Shown here: positions 43,966 to 55,360 of the stretch, piece after piece
How positions within the stretch are numbered: position 1 is the stretch's first letter
Layout of the letters: each line of letters starts with the position of its first letter
Assembly: GCF_000516985.1 (NCBI RefSeq)
Contig: NW_006917099.1
Span: 372,001-436,000 of the forward strand
Origin: Pestalotiopsis fici W106-1
Taxonomy: Eukaryota; Ascomycota; Sordariomycetes; Amphisphaeriales; Sporocadaceae
Direction: 5' to 3'
DNA: 64,000 bases
The notes under the pieces: model-generated
The model's database searches: none
What the model saw: only the letters and a program-made list of their open reading frames with translations
What the model was told of the DNA's origin: nothing
Made by a program: the position numbers and the translations under genes

Positions 43966-45705
43966 ATGTCCTCAGCTCAGGCACGCAACAGCCCGCCGAT
44001 ACCAGCGCCGTCTACGTCGTCCCGAAGTCCCACGTCGCTATCTTCGCGCTCCGAGAAGAGTGACTCGCCGGTTGGTAACCCGGCCGGGACCGAGGATGTC
44101 GCCGCGGCCTCTGCTCTACTATTGAGCGGCGCCAAGGATGTTCGTGAGATCATCAGGCTGGTTCAATGCGGCGTGTGTTCTCGCATCTTGCAGAATCCTA
44201 CTACCTTGTCATGTGGGCGTAGCTGCTGCCAAAGCTGCATTCCGCCGACCTATCTGCGGACAAACATTTCCTGGCCCGCCACCGCCAACCGCCTCTATGG
44301 CTTCGAGTGCCCATTCGAGGAGTGCAAAAAAGAGCACGCGATTGGGGACTGCAGTGTAGATGTTACCCTTAACAAGGTCCTCGACATTATCCGCACGGCC
44401 GTTGAACAGGACCGAGAGGCTACACTGCCGCAAAATGTATCAACCCGGGTCGTCACCCTCGATCGGTGGAGCGTTGCCGGACTGTCGTCGATGGAAGAAA
44501 AGGGTGTCACGACACAAGTAATCAAGGGCGGACGAATTGTGTCGACTTACACCTTGGTCGAAAATGGAAAGCTCGATTACAAATGTGAGGTCACATACGC
44601 TGCTATCGGGGCAACAGAGGAGGAAGTGACTGAAGGCGACGTTGCTGCCTTTACGAGCCTGAAAGAATCGGTGCGCACGGAAATGGATTGCCAAATTTGT
44701 TATGCACTGTTCCTCGACCCAATAACAACGTCCTGCGGTCACACCTTTTGTCGAAACTGCCTTCACCGGACCCTTACTCATTCGGAGCATTGCCCCATCT
44801 GCCGACGAGCATTGTCCATCCAACCACATGCGCCCTCTGGCTCGGCGCCGTCGAATCGACGACTGGCGAAAATAATCAATGGGTTTTGGGCCGACATCAT
44901 TGCGGTACGAGCGCAGACTGTCCGCGCTGAACTACAAGCCGAATTACGCGGCGACTTTGATATACCAATTTTCGTCTGTACACTCTCATTTCCAGCCATG
45001 CCGACATTCCTACATGTTTTCGAGCCCAGGTACCGAAGGATGATCCGACGAGCCATGGAGGGGGATCGTACGTTTGGAATGGTGCTTGGTTCGGCAACGA
45101 CCAGCCCGGATGGTCGCAACTTTTGCGAGATTGGAACTCTACTCCGGATTGTTAACATTGAATTTTTTCCTGATGGTCGCAGTCTCTTGGAGTCAGTCGG
45201 TATCTCGCGGTTCAGAGTTGTTCGACATGGCACTTTGGACGGCTATGTCGTGGGAAAAATTGAAAAGATTGATGATGTCAGTCTTGCTGACGAGGAGGCC
45301 ATGGAGATTTCCGAAACTATGCATGGCCAGGGTGTTCGGGATTTTATCCAGTCCAGGAGCAACGAAACGTCAACCGCCACCGACCAGGATCCCCCTCAAC
45401 AGCTGGAAGAAGCAAACGTGCTTACCGTTCAGGACCTCGAGACCAAGTCTACACGCGAACTTTTGGAAATTGGAATCACCTTTGTCACAAAGATGCGCGC
45501 ACAAAGCGTATCTTGGTTGACCGCAAGAGTTTTGGCAGTTTTTGGCGACTGTCCAAACGATCCTGCCTTGTTTCCCTGGTGGTTTGCCAGTGTTCTCCCC
45601 GTTAGCGACGAAGAGAAGTACCGGCTACTTGGAACGTCTAGTGTTCGGCAGCGCATGAAGATTTGCTGTCGGTGGATTGTTGAATGGGAAGCAAGTAGAT
45701 GGTGA
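43966..45705 (+). CDS. Double-RING, LON-domain protein (LONRF-like E3 ligase)
   Basis: A single exon encodes 579 residues. The open frame extends upstream to about 43816 with no ATG, so 43966 is the start. Residues 68-125 form a first, modified RING/U-box-like unit (CGVCSRILQNPTTLSCG with CPFEEC). Residues 242-279 form a classic C3HC4 RING (CQICYALFLDPITTSCGHTFC..HCPIC). From about 333 there is a LON substrate-binding domain (IPIFVCTLSFPAMPTFLHVFEPRYR). No ATPase or LON protease domain is present, so it is a LONRF-type ubiquitin ligase rather than a mitochondrial protease. It is expected to recognise misfolded or oxidised protein through LON and to recruit an E2 through RING. Substrates are unknown. 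Very long upstream noncoding DNA suggests complex regulation. Confidence 0.93.
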   Translation: MSSAQARNSPPIPAPSTSSRSPTSLSSRSEKSDSPVGNPAGTEDVAAASALLLSGAKDVREIIRLVQCGVCSRILQNPTTLSCGRSCCQSCIPPTYLRTNISWPATANRLYGFECPFEECKKEHAIGDCSVDVTLNKVLDIIRTAVEQDREATLPQNVSTRVVTLDRWSVAGLSSMEEKGVTTQVIKGGRIVSTYTLVENGKLDYKCEVTYAAIGATEEEVTEGDVAAFTSLKESVRTEMDCQICYALFLDPITTSCGHTFCRNCLHRTLTHSEHCPICRRALSIQPHAPSGSAPSNRRLAKIINGFWADIIAVRAQTVRAELQAELRGDFDIPIFVCTLSFPAMPTFLHVFEPRYRRMIRRAMEGDRTFGMVLGSATTSPDGRNFCEIGTLLRIVNIEFFPDGRSLLESVGISRFRVVRHGTLDGYVVGKIEKIDDVSLADEEAMEISETMHGQGVRDFIQSRSNETSTATDQDPPQQLEEANVLTVQDLETKSTRELLEIGITFVTKMRAQSVSWLTARVLAVFGDCPNDPALFPWWFASVLPVSDEEKYRLLGTSSVRQRMKICCRWIVEWEASRW

Positions 45706-46639
45706 GCATATCCTTTATGGTGCTCCTCTCGCCATACAACCCCCTCTTTTATCTCCCCCTTTCTCATCTCGTTTCGACTTTGGACTTTCTCCCTGCCAAG
45801 GGATACCCAGCGGAAATTCGAATTCGGGATCATACCTCTCACTCAATTCCATTTGGAAACACCTTGTGTTGACGGATGAACTCCAGGACCATATCAGATT
45901 GTCTCGTCTTATGACTCGCCCCCGTCGGCGTGCTTGTATTTTTGGTCCTCGCATTCATGTTGAGCCCCGACGCACGGTAGACTTCACACACAACATTGGG
46001 AGGTGTTTTTGGCGTTCAGATTACGATTCTCCAAGGGCTTCTTGTTGCATTTCAGAAAGACATCATACTAGTGATACCTCGCAGCGGATTTTCTAGAACC
46101 GCTGCAACTTGCATTGTCTTTATTTCACTATTACAAATTGCATATATAGCGCTGCATGTGGGGGCAAATATGTGCTCTCACAGACATATCTTTCAGAATA
46201 AGACTATATTCGTCCGGTTTAAGTCTCTATTCACTTGACTTTGTCATTACTTGTTATCGAATCGACATGCCAACAGTGCCAACCCAACCCGATATTGTAG
46301 GTTCATTGCTGCGTCCAGGTGTTGAGGTATCCAAGCATAAAAAATACCCTAGTTGACTGACGTGACTTCAAATGACGCGCCCGTGAGACAAGGTGGGACC
46401 AGATCTCGTCATGCCCTCATCCAACCTGCTAGTCAGGACTATATAACGAGAGTTTGTATATTGCACTGCGATACGCAAGCATATGTGACTGTCAACATTT
46501 GTTGAAGTGAAACTCGGACGGAACCATTCAATCGCGGATGTAATCATTCAACTCTTGTCATGCTCGGAGCCTTCTAGAGACATTACCTGATGCCCGCACT
46601 GTGCCGTTTTCTTCAATGTTGATGGGTGAAAGAGCGGGA
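45706..46639. other. Convergent intergenic region
   Basis: It lies between the stops of the LON-RING gene and the Clr5 gene and should hold both 3' ends. Open frames at 45677-46096 continue past the stop in another frame and look accidental. Confidence 0.6.
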
Positions 46640-48913
46640 TCACCATAACGGGGGAGGGATAAAGGGAATTCGAACAGGGGAACCAGGACCGACCAAATGC
46701 ACCTTGGTAGTGCTATCGACAAACATGATTTCAGATTCGCGCAGCGGGTCTGGACCGTGGTGGCCTTGCGTCGCACTGGACAGACTCACACTGCAGGATT
46801 TCTCAAACATGTCACTCAATTGACCCATTGAGAAATTGGACCCGTACGATGATATTGATAGGCCAGGAGACGGGAGTGCGCTTGCGTTGTGGTCTTGAGG
46901 TATGCTCCTTGTGTGCCTTTTCATGGCCAGTGAAACCTCATGTAGCCGTCTGTAGGATGAGTCGGCGGACCGGAGAGACGGCGCTATGGTCGGCGCAAGG
47001 CTTTGAGGTCTCTGACCGGGACCCGACGACTTCTCCAAGGAGGGTTGCTTTGATACGGTGTTGGAAGAAGACTGCTGTTGTATGTCTTCTCTTTCGCAAA
47101 GCCTGCGAATAGCAACACCCAGAGACTCGTGAGGTTTCTTTGTCCTCTCATATAGCCCCCAAGGTTCCTGGACACAAGCGACGGGCTCCTGAGGCATTTC
47201 CGTCCGTTCGTAAAGCCTGCGAAGGTAATGCGTAATGAGATTGTCGTCCTCGACCCGAGTCATCTCGAGCACTTCGGAGCATACGTACAGATGCTCCGCC
47301 AGTGGAACTCCAAGATATTCTTGTGCTTGGATCAGCCAGGATGAGGGGGCCAGGGCAGGAACAAAGGCTCCATGCCACATCTGCCAGAGGCTCACAAAGG
47401 TGGTCGATTCGCCAGAATTGCTGGTGAGTTTTTCAGGACAAGACTCCTGCCAGGCAATGACTCCTTGGCACCAGCCGAGGCTCTCTCTGAGATAGCGCGT
47501 TACGGTGCTCGCATGGGAATCACGCACCGCAAAACCTTGTCGTTTCATCGCGGAACAGAATCCGAGAAAGTCCGAATGGCTGATTGCCGGCCCTTTTTGG
47601 GACGTTGAGCCCGTGGCGACAAACGGGTCCTTGTATCCTGGAATGAAGGTGTGATCAAGGTGACAGAACCGTTTGTAATAGACGTAGACCAGCACATCAG
47701 ACAAGTGGCTGTGGAGAAGATCGCCATTGTCAACAAGCTTATTTGCAAAAGATCGAGCCTGTCCAAGGTGGTGGCCGCTCTCCGAATGTTTGCGTTGCCG
47801 TGAAAACAAGTTTGCTAAGAAAGCGTGGGCCAAGAACTGCTCAGCTGATGGCCGAGTCACTCGATACCGCAAACGGCTGACTACTTCGGACAAGATTCTC
47901 TGTATAAATCTGCAGTCAAACTGTGACCTCGCCGACCGAGCGCACAATATCAAGGACGGCGACGTGTAGAAGTCGTCGCGAAACGCGCCTCGCAGCACTT
48001 CGCTTACAAAAATGATCGAGGACAGATTAGCGGCATCCTCAAACTTGCCGCTGGCGAACAAGTACTCGGCGATAATCTTTAGTCGATTTTCAATGGCAAA
48101 CGATAGCATAGGACCATAGCGCGGTCGGCGAAAGCTCCCGATTTTCTTTGCCACCTTGGAGCAGAAGTCAAGAGTGATGCTCAGGGCAAATGACTGGTTT
48201 TCAGGGGCCGGCTGTGTCAGTATGGACTCCACAATCCTTTCAGACAAGGGGCAAAATGTCTCATTCTGCAAAGAATTGGATGATTGACTCCGTAATGAGT
48301 GGTTACGAGTGATGTCTATAGGATCAGAAGAGCCTTTTGCGCCACTGGACTTTGCTGGCTCGGCGTCGACAAGCATAGGATAGCAGCCTCCTGACGATGT
48401 ATGACTACGGACGCGGTGTGGAAGTTGTGGCCGAGGGTCCGTTTTGAGCCTCTTTGCAGTCGTCATTTCCGACAGTATATCTTCTGTATCGTAGGTTTCG
48501 GTGCTCGGTGTGCTCCTTCGTCGCTTTGAGTCAGCTCCAACGTCATCGAAAGTTGTTTGCCTAGTATCGTGGTGTTCGAAAGGTGTTGTTTCTTGACCGG
48601 TCTCGACTGTCCCGAGTGCGAAAGATGCCTTCTTGGTCTTGTACTTTTTGAGTCCCCAGAGCTCTAGTCGGGCCGTATACTGGCGTAGACTTGGAACTAG
48701 ACGTCAGTGTATTTCCTGTAGGCTCTCAAGCGTAACATACGTTGCCTCAAATCCATGAGTGCGTCTCATGCTCGAAGCTAGCTCTTCAACCGTCATCTCG
48801 CCGTACATTTCCCGAATGTCCGTCTCGAATTCGTTCCATACTTGGTCGGGTATCTGTCGCGCCTTTGCCCGCTTTGGGCCCCCGTTCCACCTCAATTCCA
48901 CGCTCTCCTGCAT
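46640..48913 (-). CDS. Clr5-domain protein
   Basis: Two exons (48913-48741 and 48689-46640) give 740 residues. The N-terminal Clr5 domain spans the intron: IPDQVWNEFETDIREMYGEMTVEELASSMRRTHGFEAT joins TLRQYTARLELWGLKKYKTK. Clr5 domains are fungal, helical and DNA-binding-like, named after the fission yeast silencing factor Clr5. The intron is 51 bases (GTATGT to AAG). An acceptor at the upstream CTAG would break the frame, so the AAG site is chosen. The rest is a helical region of TPR-like character (about 140-420, LSSIIFVSEVLRG, QARSFANKLVDNGDLLHSHLSDVLVYVYYKRF). Then comes a charged internal repeat (RRLYERTEMPQEP, WGLYERTKKPHES, RRLCEREDIQQ) and a Ser-rich tail. It is probably nuclear and regulatory; targets are unknown. 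Confidence 0.82.
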
Positions 48914-49942
48914 GGTTGAAAATTGAAGATTAACTCTTCATACTGTGCGCGTATTGCCTTTGGGCGGTATCGAACAAGGCGTGGTGTTTCTCTGGGGTCT
49001 GAATAATTACAGGCGACCTTGAGCTCCAAATATGGGATTGGACCTGTGACAGACAAGTGCATACAAGAGCAGTACGAAACAGAATGTTAAGTAACGGCCG
49101 TAGCGAGAATGAAATATCTTGGGTTGGAGGCCTGTTTTCTAGTAACGCCAGGGCACTGCCACTGCCCCGGTCATCACTTTTCGAAATCGAAGGAGCCATT
49201 CGCAAGGCTGAGCGAGCATCAAGTCTGTACTCTGCCAATTTCCAAAGCCCAAATTAGGACTAGTGTAGGACTGAGCCTCTGCAGTATATAATTGGTTCAC
49301 CACTCCTTGGAATCGCACCATGCCAAATGCGGTCTTTGGGGTTTCGTGATAAGATTCTGGGGATGTCGTATGCATATCATATGCCAAGGGAACCGTTGTC
49401 GATCTCCCACGTTTCTTCTGTTTACGCCATGCCAAAATCGGCCTTTGTATTTTCTCCTTATCTCAACATAAATACTGTAATTACTGATTTTATTGTTTTG
49501 AGGCCATCAGCTCAAACGACTGTACCACTTGAAAAAAGAAAATCACGGTCCGATCAACATGCCTGCTTTATCCGATATGCCCAAAATGGACTTTGTAAAT
49601 GCACTCAAGTGAGGCAAGATTTCGGTAAACGACCGTGTCGAATGAACATTCAACATGCTGCAATATCGCAAGATAAGATCCTCAGTTTTCATCTCCGCAA
49701 ACACCGAGCTCACTCAGACTTATGGACAATTGGCTTGAGGCAAGGGAAGTATAAATATGTCCTTATTCGTCGACGTTGTAGTTGATTGATCATAACCCAA
49801 GCCCGTGTTGTGTCTGTAGTTTTGCAAAGGCAATACCACATCCGTTTCCTACTCATCATCACTTTCTGCTCTTGAGATCAGAACTCCCCTGCAGCTTTTC
49901 ATCTCAATTTGAGGGACTTGACCCGCAACATAACTACTCAGC
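48914..49942. other. Intergenic upstream of the first small paralog
   Basis: It contains the Clr5 promoter and the promoter of the small gene at 49943. A 152-codon plus-strand frame (49327-49785) has no recognisable motif and ends within the promoter segment shared with the second paralog, so I do not call it. Confidence 0.5.
49750..49756 (+). promoter_or_regulatory. TATA box of first small paralog
   Basis: TATAAAT lies 193 bases before the ATG at 49943. The following bases (TGTCC and a T-rich run) match those after the TATA box of the second paralog, which is 189 bases before its own ATG. Confidence 0.5.
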
Positions 49943-50278
49943 ATGCCTGGAACCGTTGATTTCACAGCTCCGGGGCAACCTCGCCAAGTCCTAGTCAATC
50001 ATGACCTTGCTCATATCCGCGTTTCGGCAAAGCACACGAGCTGCAATCATAACGTCAGTAGCCAAGACCCCAGTACCTTCGCATGTAAAGCATTGACTCA
50101 TCGTATACAGAACAACGATTCTCGTCTAAGTGCAAGTAATCTTGTCGGGCTGTCCACTACATCAATGCCAAGGAATATGCAACAAGCAAACGTCTCAATG
50201 AAGTCATTTCATCAGAGCTATCAGATGCAAAGGTGGCAGCAAGAGACTAGAAAAGAGAGTTTTTGGACAAGTGCATAA
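49943..50278 (+). CDS. Small orphan protein, first copy
   Basis: Two exons (49943-50053 and 50111-50278) give 92 residues. I do not recognise a known family. The support is comparative within this window: a second gene at 52967 has the same exon layout, an intron at the same place (after His-Asn), a shared N-terminal HDLAHI block and a shared C-terminal block, here YQMQRWQQETRKESFWTS and there YQMERWERETKKESSWTS. The DNA around the first block is also similar (ATGACCTTGCTCATAT). Both have a TATA box about 190 bases upstream. There is no signal peptide or membrane span; the protein is polar with a basic/acidic C-terminal helix. The 57-base intron uses a GTCAGT donor. The frame is also open through part of this intron, so an unspliced 111-residue form is possible. 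Confidence 0.5.
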   Translation: MPGTVDFTAPGQPRQVLVNHDLAHIRVSAKHTSCNHNVSSQDPSTFACKALTHRIQNNDSRLSASNLVGLSTTSMPRNMQQANVSMKSFHQSYQMQRWQQETRKESFWTSA

Positions 50279-52966
50279 GTCAGGCATAACCAGAGCCGGA
50301 GAGGAAAGAGGCGAGGAGTGGAAAAGTGCAACAGCGATAGTGGTATTGTTTGCTCAACTATGATTATCAGTTACCTTCAAAGAAATGAGCATACCAAAGT
50401 AACGAAAGTATTTTTTGATAGTCCTTCCTTAAATGCAAGCCATGCCTCGTAAATAAATGGAGAAAGAGAAAAAGGAAGAGGAGAGAAAAGAGAGAGGCTG
50501 TTATGTAAGTAGCTGTGCCTGAGCAGTAGCAACGAGCTTGAGGTTCAAAGCATGAAGCAATAAGTGGTGCTCTAGTGCGGCAAACACCGAACAAAACTAT
50601 CTTGTAGGGCGTGATTTATTATAATGTGATATGACCAGCGTCTAAAACAAAGAGACGAAATCAAAGCTGGTCTGCGTCTATGAAATTGATGTGTGTACAA
50701 ACAGATTTGATCACCCTTCCTGTCGTGTCACCCGTAGGGTGCCACACTAGGCAGCTGTGGCTGTGGCTCATTATAGTGGTTGTATTCGTGGTCAAGCTTA
50801 AAAGATAATAAGAATATACGACGACACATGTTGTATGAGTTTCCTTCCCACCTGTGAGCAGCAATGTATGCACACTTACAATCCAAGATGAGCAGCTTCT
50901 TAACGGACCAGCGAATGTGAAGTATTGACACAGTAACTATAGGCATTATTCTGACTAAAGCGAATGCTCAGAGTTGAAGCTCAAAATTCCCGACAAGGTA
51001 AAATTACTATGTCAAGTGTTAGCGTGGGGCAACATCTCACGGTCGCGTACCTCGTGGCCATGTCCATTTCTCGCGGCTTGCGTAGCAGCTGCAACTCAAC
51101 AAAGTTGGGTATGACGGCCATTTGTGATTAGAGGCCACTCTAATTCTGGGAAATATTGACTGAGATCTCGTGGATAGATGTCACGATCCATCTTAGTACC
51201 TTCATCAAAGCACGTGCTGACTGAAGAAATGGCCTGCACCGGCCAACACACGCCAGGCTGTCTGTGACACCTTCGATATTGGCTTCTTCGTTGCTTTTAC
51301 GCGCGCCAAACTCTACCTGGGCTTTACCTGAGTGCGCCAATCCTTGTGTTCACCACCTTGCCAAGCGAACAACCGAGTTAAGAAACTAGGAATCCATTCC
51401 GCATGCGTAATAAAGCTATGTAGAGACTTGATTGTTACAATTAGAGTTGCCTTCGCCTGCTACAGCAGGAGGGTGATAGCTACTTACTGGAGGAGGATTA
51501 ATACGTGTAGAAGCAGCATAGATGGACAATAGGAGCTATAAAGCGCGATAGCATTTAAAGGGAAAGTACCTTGTGATGAGGCGGCATGGGCAGTAACAAC
51601 TACCTTAAGTTGGCATTAAAACCAAAATATGGTCATCTCATTGGCATTTCCGAGGAATGACTTAGGCGTGCCTCACCCACATTGCTAGGTGCTCTAAGAC
51701 TGCTCTTGTGTATGAATGCATGAAACAATCCCTTTGGGATCAAGCGGAGGCTTGATGAAGCACTTGTATTGAGTGGATACAAGTAGTGCGATGGGATGAT
51801 GGCAGTGCCGAGATTTTGCAACTGTCTATCTTGGGCAGAAATGCCTCAAGCGGAAAATTTGGCAAAGATATCGCTCTGGAGCTGGCCAAGACTGAGCTGC
51901 CCACGATTTCCGAGAGCGCCCTCTACGGAGATAACAAATTCCAGACTAGGTGGGAGCTTGAATGGAGAGGAACCCAAAACAGTACATACTACGTGTAGCC
52001 AAGGCGCATAGCCAGGAGGTACCTAGGTGTGTATTGTGCTAAGATCATGTCCTTTGAGTATTTTTGTTCGCATCCGCCTTAATGATCTCTTGACTGTTCC
52101 TAGGCCGGCCCTTCTTGCAGGAAGAATATAACCCGATATGACTCGCGGCGCAATGCAAGATCACGCGGTTGATATATATGTACCACTCAATTTTCAGCTG
52201 CAGAGAGTCTTAAGTCTCAAAGTCTCGAAGCAGTCAGCCTGGGCGGCACGCCGTGCATGCCACCCGGGAGTAAGACAGGATACCTAGGCGGCTGCATGGA
52301 CGCCAGGCCCGGATGCATGGGTCTCAATGAAGTATTGTACACTGGGGGAGCTGGTGGAGGTGCACACCGGGCCTGTTAAATCTCGCCGCAAGTACAACTT
52401 TCCTTCGGTTCTCGCTGCTTTAAACCATAAGGTTGCAGCGCATACCGTCCGCATATCAAGACTCGTGCTTTGATTGGGCTGTTTAATCCGAACACACATA
52501 ATTTGAAGATACATCATTTGAACACACCACTCAGCCTGCGCGCTGCTATTTCTACATAGAGACAACAAAATCAGCATGTCTATGTTCTTCCTTGAAAGAA
52601 TCCCAATTGATTCATTGTAAAGGCGGCTTCATTAGGCAACCTACTTCGGTGAAGAGCTGGTGTTCGTTGATATGCCACGTAGGTCAACCAAGATGTCGCC
52701 TTTTTCGTTTCGTACATAGGAGGGCCAGGGCCAGTGAGCCGGGAATTCAAGCAACAACTGGCTTTCTACAAAAGATCTATAAATTGTCCTCTTTCGGTGC
52801 CGTCACTCAATTCGGATCCACGACTTGATCCAGGACACTTTCCTAAGTCTAGCATTGTCCATACACAAGTCATCCTCAACGCCGGGCTTCTGACATCAAG
52901 TTCGCTCAAGCATCCGTAACCTTTCGCCTCTGCTACTGTACATCGCCATAACTCTTCCCAAGCATC
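50279..52966. other. Intergenic between the small paralogs
   Basis: It separates the two small genes. A plus-strand open frame at about 51760-51998 looks protein-like but has no start (see findings). I cannot support a gene here. Confidence 0.5.
52778..52784 (+). promoter_or_regulatory. TATA box of second small paralog
   Basis: TATAAAT lies 189 bases before the ATG at 52967, with flanks resembling those of the first copy on both sides (a TGGCTT word upstream, TGTCC downstream). Confidence 0.5.
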
Positions 52967-53303
52967 ATGTCACAAGTGTGCCAAGGTCATGCTGGCCATG
53001 ACCTTGCTCATATCGGTTCGTGGATCATGGATTCAGACTACGAACATAATGTAAGTTGTCGATTACTAGTCATCGTCATGACATGAAGACCATAGACTCA
53101 TTTAATATCATAAGAATCACCCCTATCCAACTCGAGCGGCTTCGATCAAAGTGTCTTCGGCACCCATTTCGTCGACGTCCAAAGAAGTCCTTCAATACAA
53201 GGCCATGTCGAAGACGTCCTACCAAGGCTACCAAATGGAGCGCTGGGAGAGAGAAACGAAGAAGGAGAGTTCTTGGACCTCTGAACAAGTTTCCTCAAAC
53301 TAG
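52967..53303 (+). CDS. Small orphan protein, second copy
   Basis: Two exons (52967-53050 and 53115-53303) give 90 residues. It is the paralog of the gene at 49943. HDLAHI is at residues 11-16, the intron falls after His-Asn, and YQMERWERETKKESSWTS lies near the C-terminus before a short extension. The 64-base intron is GTAAGT to AAG. An earlier CCATAG acceptor would lead to a stop within six codons, whereas the AAG acceptor continues in frame into the conserved block and aligns with the first copy's ATACAG. Conservation of the protein ends with drift in between suggests the reading frames are or were under selection. No function can be named; a regulatory or cytosolic binding peptide is possible. 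Confidence 0.5.
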
Positions 53304-55039
53304 ATGCGAGAAGGTGGACAGCGAAGAGTCGGCAAATAGGAAAAGAATAATATACCTTCACAATCATGGAGGGCTGGTTCGGAACACACTGGGCCAATAC
53401 ATGGGGGATACACATAAGTCTTTGTCTTAACGGCCACTCCGCAACGTGGAGATCAAGTCTAAATACAAGCTATGCTGGAACAGGATTGATTGTGCTTGAA
53501 TATATCTTGAAATTATTCATAAGGATTGAATTTGTCTTGCTACTATTCTGGTGCTTCCAACAAGAGGCTTTTCCTCTCCTGTCCCATGTCTCAGAATATA
53601 GTCAGAAGAACCAAAGAGGACTTTCAGGTCCCATTTTGCGCATCAAGTGCGATCCGTTCTCAATATCAGCCGAGACCCACAGCGAGCCTCCTGGGATCAT
53701 GGAGGTATTCACACTCACGGCCCCAAGCATCTGACACCACCTTACGAAGCCCTGCATTCATGTCGGCCGCGAAGCAAAATTATGTTACATAGTACTTGAT
53801 GCAAGGATGCTTGAGCCAACAATCGGTTCCAAATACTCAGCTTGTAAGAAGTCAGGTGGTTTTGAATGCCAATTAGAAAATATTAAAAAAAAAAAAAAAA
53901 ATCCAGTCTTGTACTCTTTGTATTGATCCTTCTCGTCGGCAAGGGTTTGTACACCGGGTTCTCTCGGAAATTCGTGCACCTACCATAGCGTGTTAGAGAC
54001 CTTTACTACTTTCCGGCGACTTTGCTAATATAGTCTCGGGCTGAAAAAGTGCGTAGTGGACTTCGCTAAAGTACTTCAGACTATAGTGAAAGCACGAAAT
54101 TTGGGAGAGAAATCGGTAGCTCTGTTGAATGTTCATGGTGTATCAGGAATGGAGTGCTGTCAATGTAGGCGATACTGTTCATGTGGCTAGTGTAGTGTCG
54201 AATACGGAATCTAGGGTGGGCTGTCTGGTGGTTACTTTGCTCACACTACTAAGAAAGATAGCAGGCAGGCGCGAAAAAATACGCTATGGTTGGAGGCACA
54301 AAGCGGGTCGGGGCCTCCGTGGGCCAATACCCACGAAACTAGGTAAGTACCTCTGTACCTACCCACGGCAACCACTACTTATTTTTCTTCCTGGCGGCCA
54401 GACTACCTATATTCCTGCTGTACCCTGCCTTACCTCCTATCATTTTTTGTATATAGCGAGCTTTGCAGTGATTCTCGGATGTTGCCGAGCCCCAGGCGCG
54501 GGATGAGTGGGAAAGTCTCGGGTGGGGCGTTGGGGAGTTGTTACCAGGTCGATTGCCAAAGATATTAGTAGATGATCATTTCTCACTTGTTTTTGGATTA
54601 TACATGCTCCTTGACACGCCGGTAATAAGGTTGTCGCGTTCTCAGGAACACTACTGTGATTGAATTGCTATTTACAACAATTGTTTACAGTTGTCGCTGG
54701 GCCAAATGCATGCCCACTTTTACCTAAGCACTGCACCAAACGAAAGTTGAATCAATAAATCAAAGTCACGAGCATTGACCTTGCAATCGTTCCATTTATC
54801 AAGACGCCAACGAGTAACTGTGCTGGTGAGAGTGATTAATGGTGTTACGGCATGTGAAACAACTGAAGATCCAAGACTTGGCGCAATTGTTTGTGATTGA
54901 AGAGATACGCATGTCCCCGCCCTCGGCTGGTGATAATAGACTAGCTCCCGAGCCGGTGGTTCCCATTAGCTAAGAAACCACATATAGCATTTGATAATCA
55001 AAATGCTTTCACGGAACCACAAAGGTTTCCATCCAACAC
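53304..55039. other. Intergenic with poly-A tract
   Basis: It has a 17-A run at 53885-53901. Open frames at 53366-53792 and 54129-54506 show no family pattern. The right end is the upstream flank of the tRNA gene. Confidence 0.5.
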
Positions 55040-55143
55040 GGCACTTTGGCGGAGTGGTTAACGCGCTGCCCTGCTATACTCTCGACTATAGAGTCCGCTA
55101 GGCAGTTCCTTCGGGAGCGAGTGTTCGAATCACTCAGGTGTCG
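55040..55143 (+). tRNA. tRNA-Ser(GCU) with 23-base intron
   Basis: The cloverleaf folds by eye. The acceptor stem GGCACTT pairs with AGGTGTC (two G-U pairs) before discriminator G55143. The D stem is GCG/CGC. Anticodon stem CTGCC (55066-55070) pairs with GGCAG (55101-55105). Anticodon GCT is at 55073-55075. The T arm is GAGTG-TTCGAAT-CACTC. The canonical intron lies directly 3' of position 37 (55077-55099). A variable arm (about TTCCTTCGGGAGC) is present, as expected for a class II tRNA. Its product decodes AGC and AGU serine codons. Confidence 0.92.
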
Positions 55144-55360
55144 CTGTACGGGATGAATCAACTATATAGGTTGACTCACATTTTTGTGTTTTTGCGTTAG
55201 GAGTCTTGATTGCTCCTATTATACACAGTATAGTGAAGTGAGTGAGTATAATCCTTAGGTGTCGCAGGAAGGAACGACCGACTATAAGTTGGCTCATCTT
55301 TTGGCATTGCTGTGTGGGGCCACTTCTCAGCACCTCTCTGACCGCTCCCATTATACATAT
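55136..55360. repeat. Imperfect tandem duplication of the tRNA 3' end and flank
   Basis: AGGTGTCGC at the tRNA 3' end (55136) recurs at 55257. Both are followed by a similar ACTATA..GTTG(A/G)CTCA block and later by GA(T/C)(T/C)GCTCC(T/C)ATTATACA (55208 and 55340). The period is about 121-132 bases, so the copies have diverged. Confidence 0.55.

Noticed and set aside
46655..46675. B-box-like GTTCGAATTCC on the minus strand
   Set aside because: It lies in the Clr5 coding sequence, with no A box or cloverleaf.
49327..49785. 152-codon plus-strand frame
   Set aside because: No motif, and its end overlaps the promoter segment shared by the small paralogs.
54129..54506. 125-codon plus-strand frame with an ATG
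   Set aside because: Composition is irregular and no domain, signal or splice pattern supports it.
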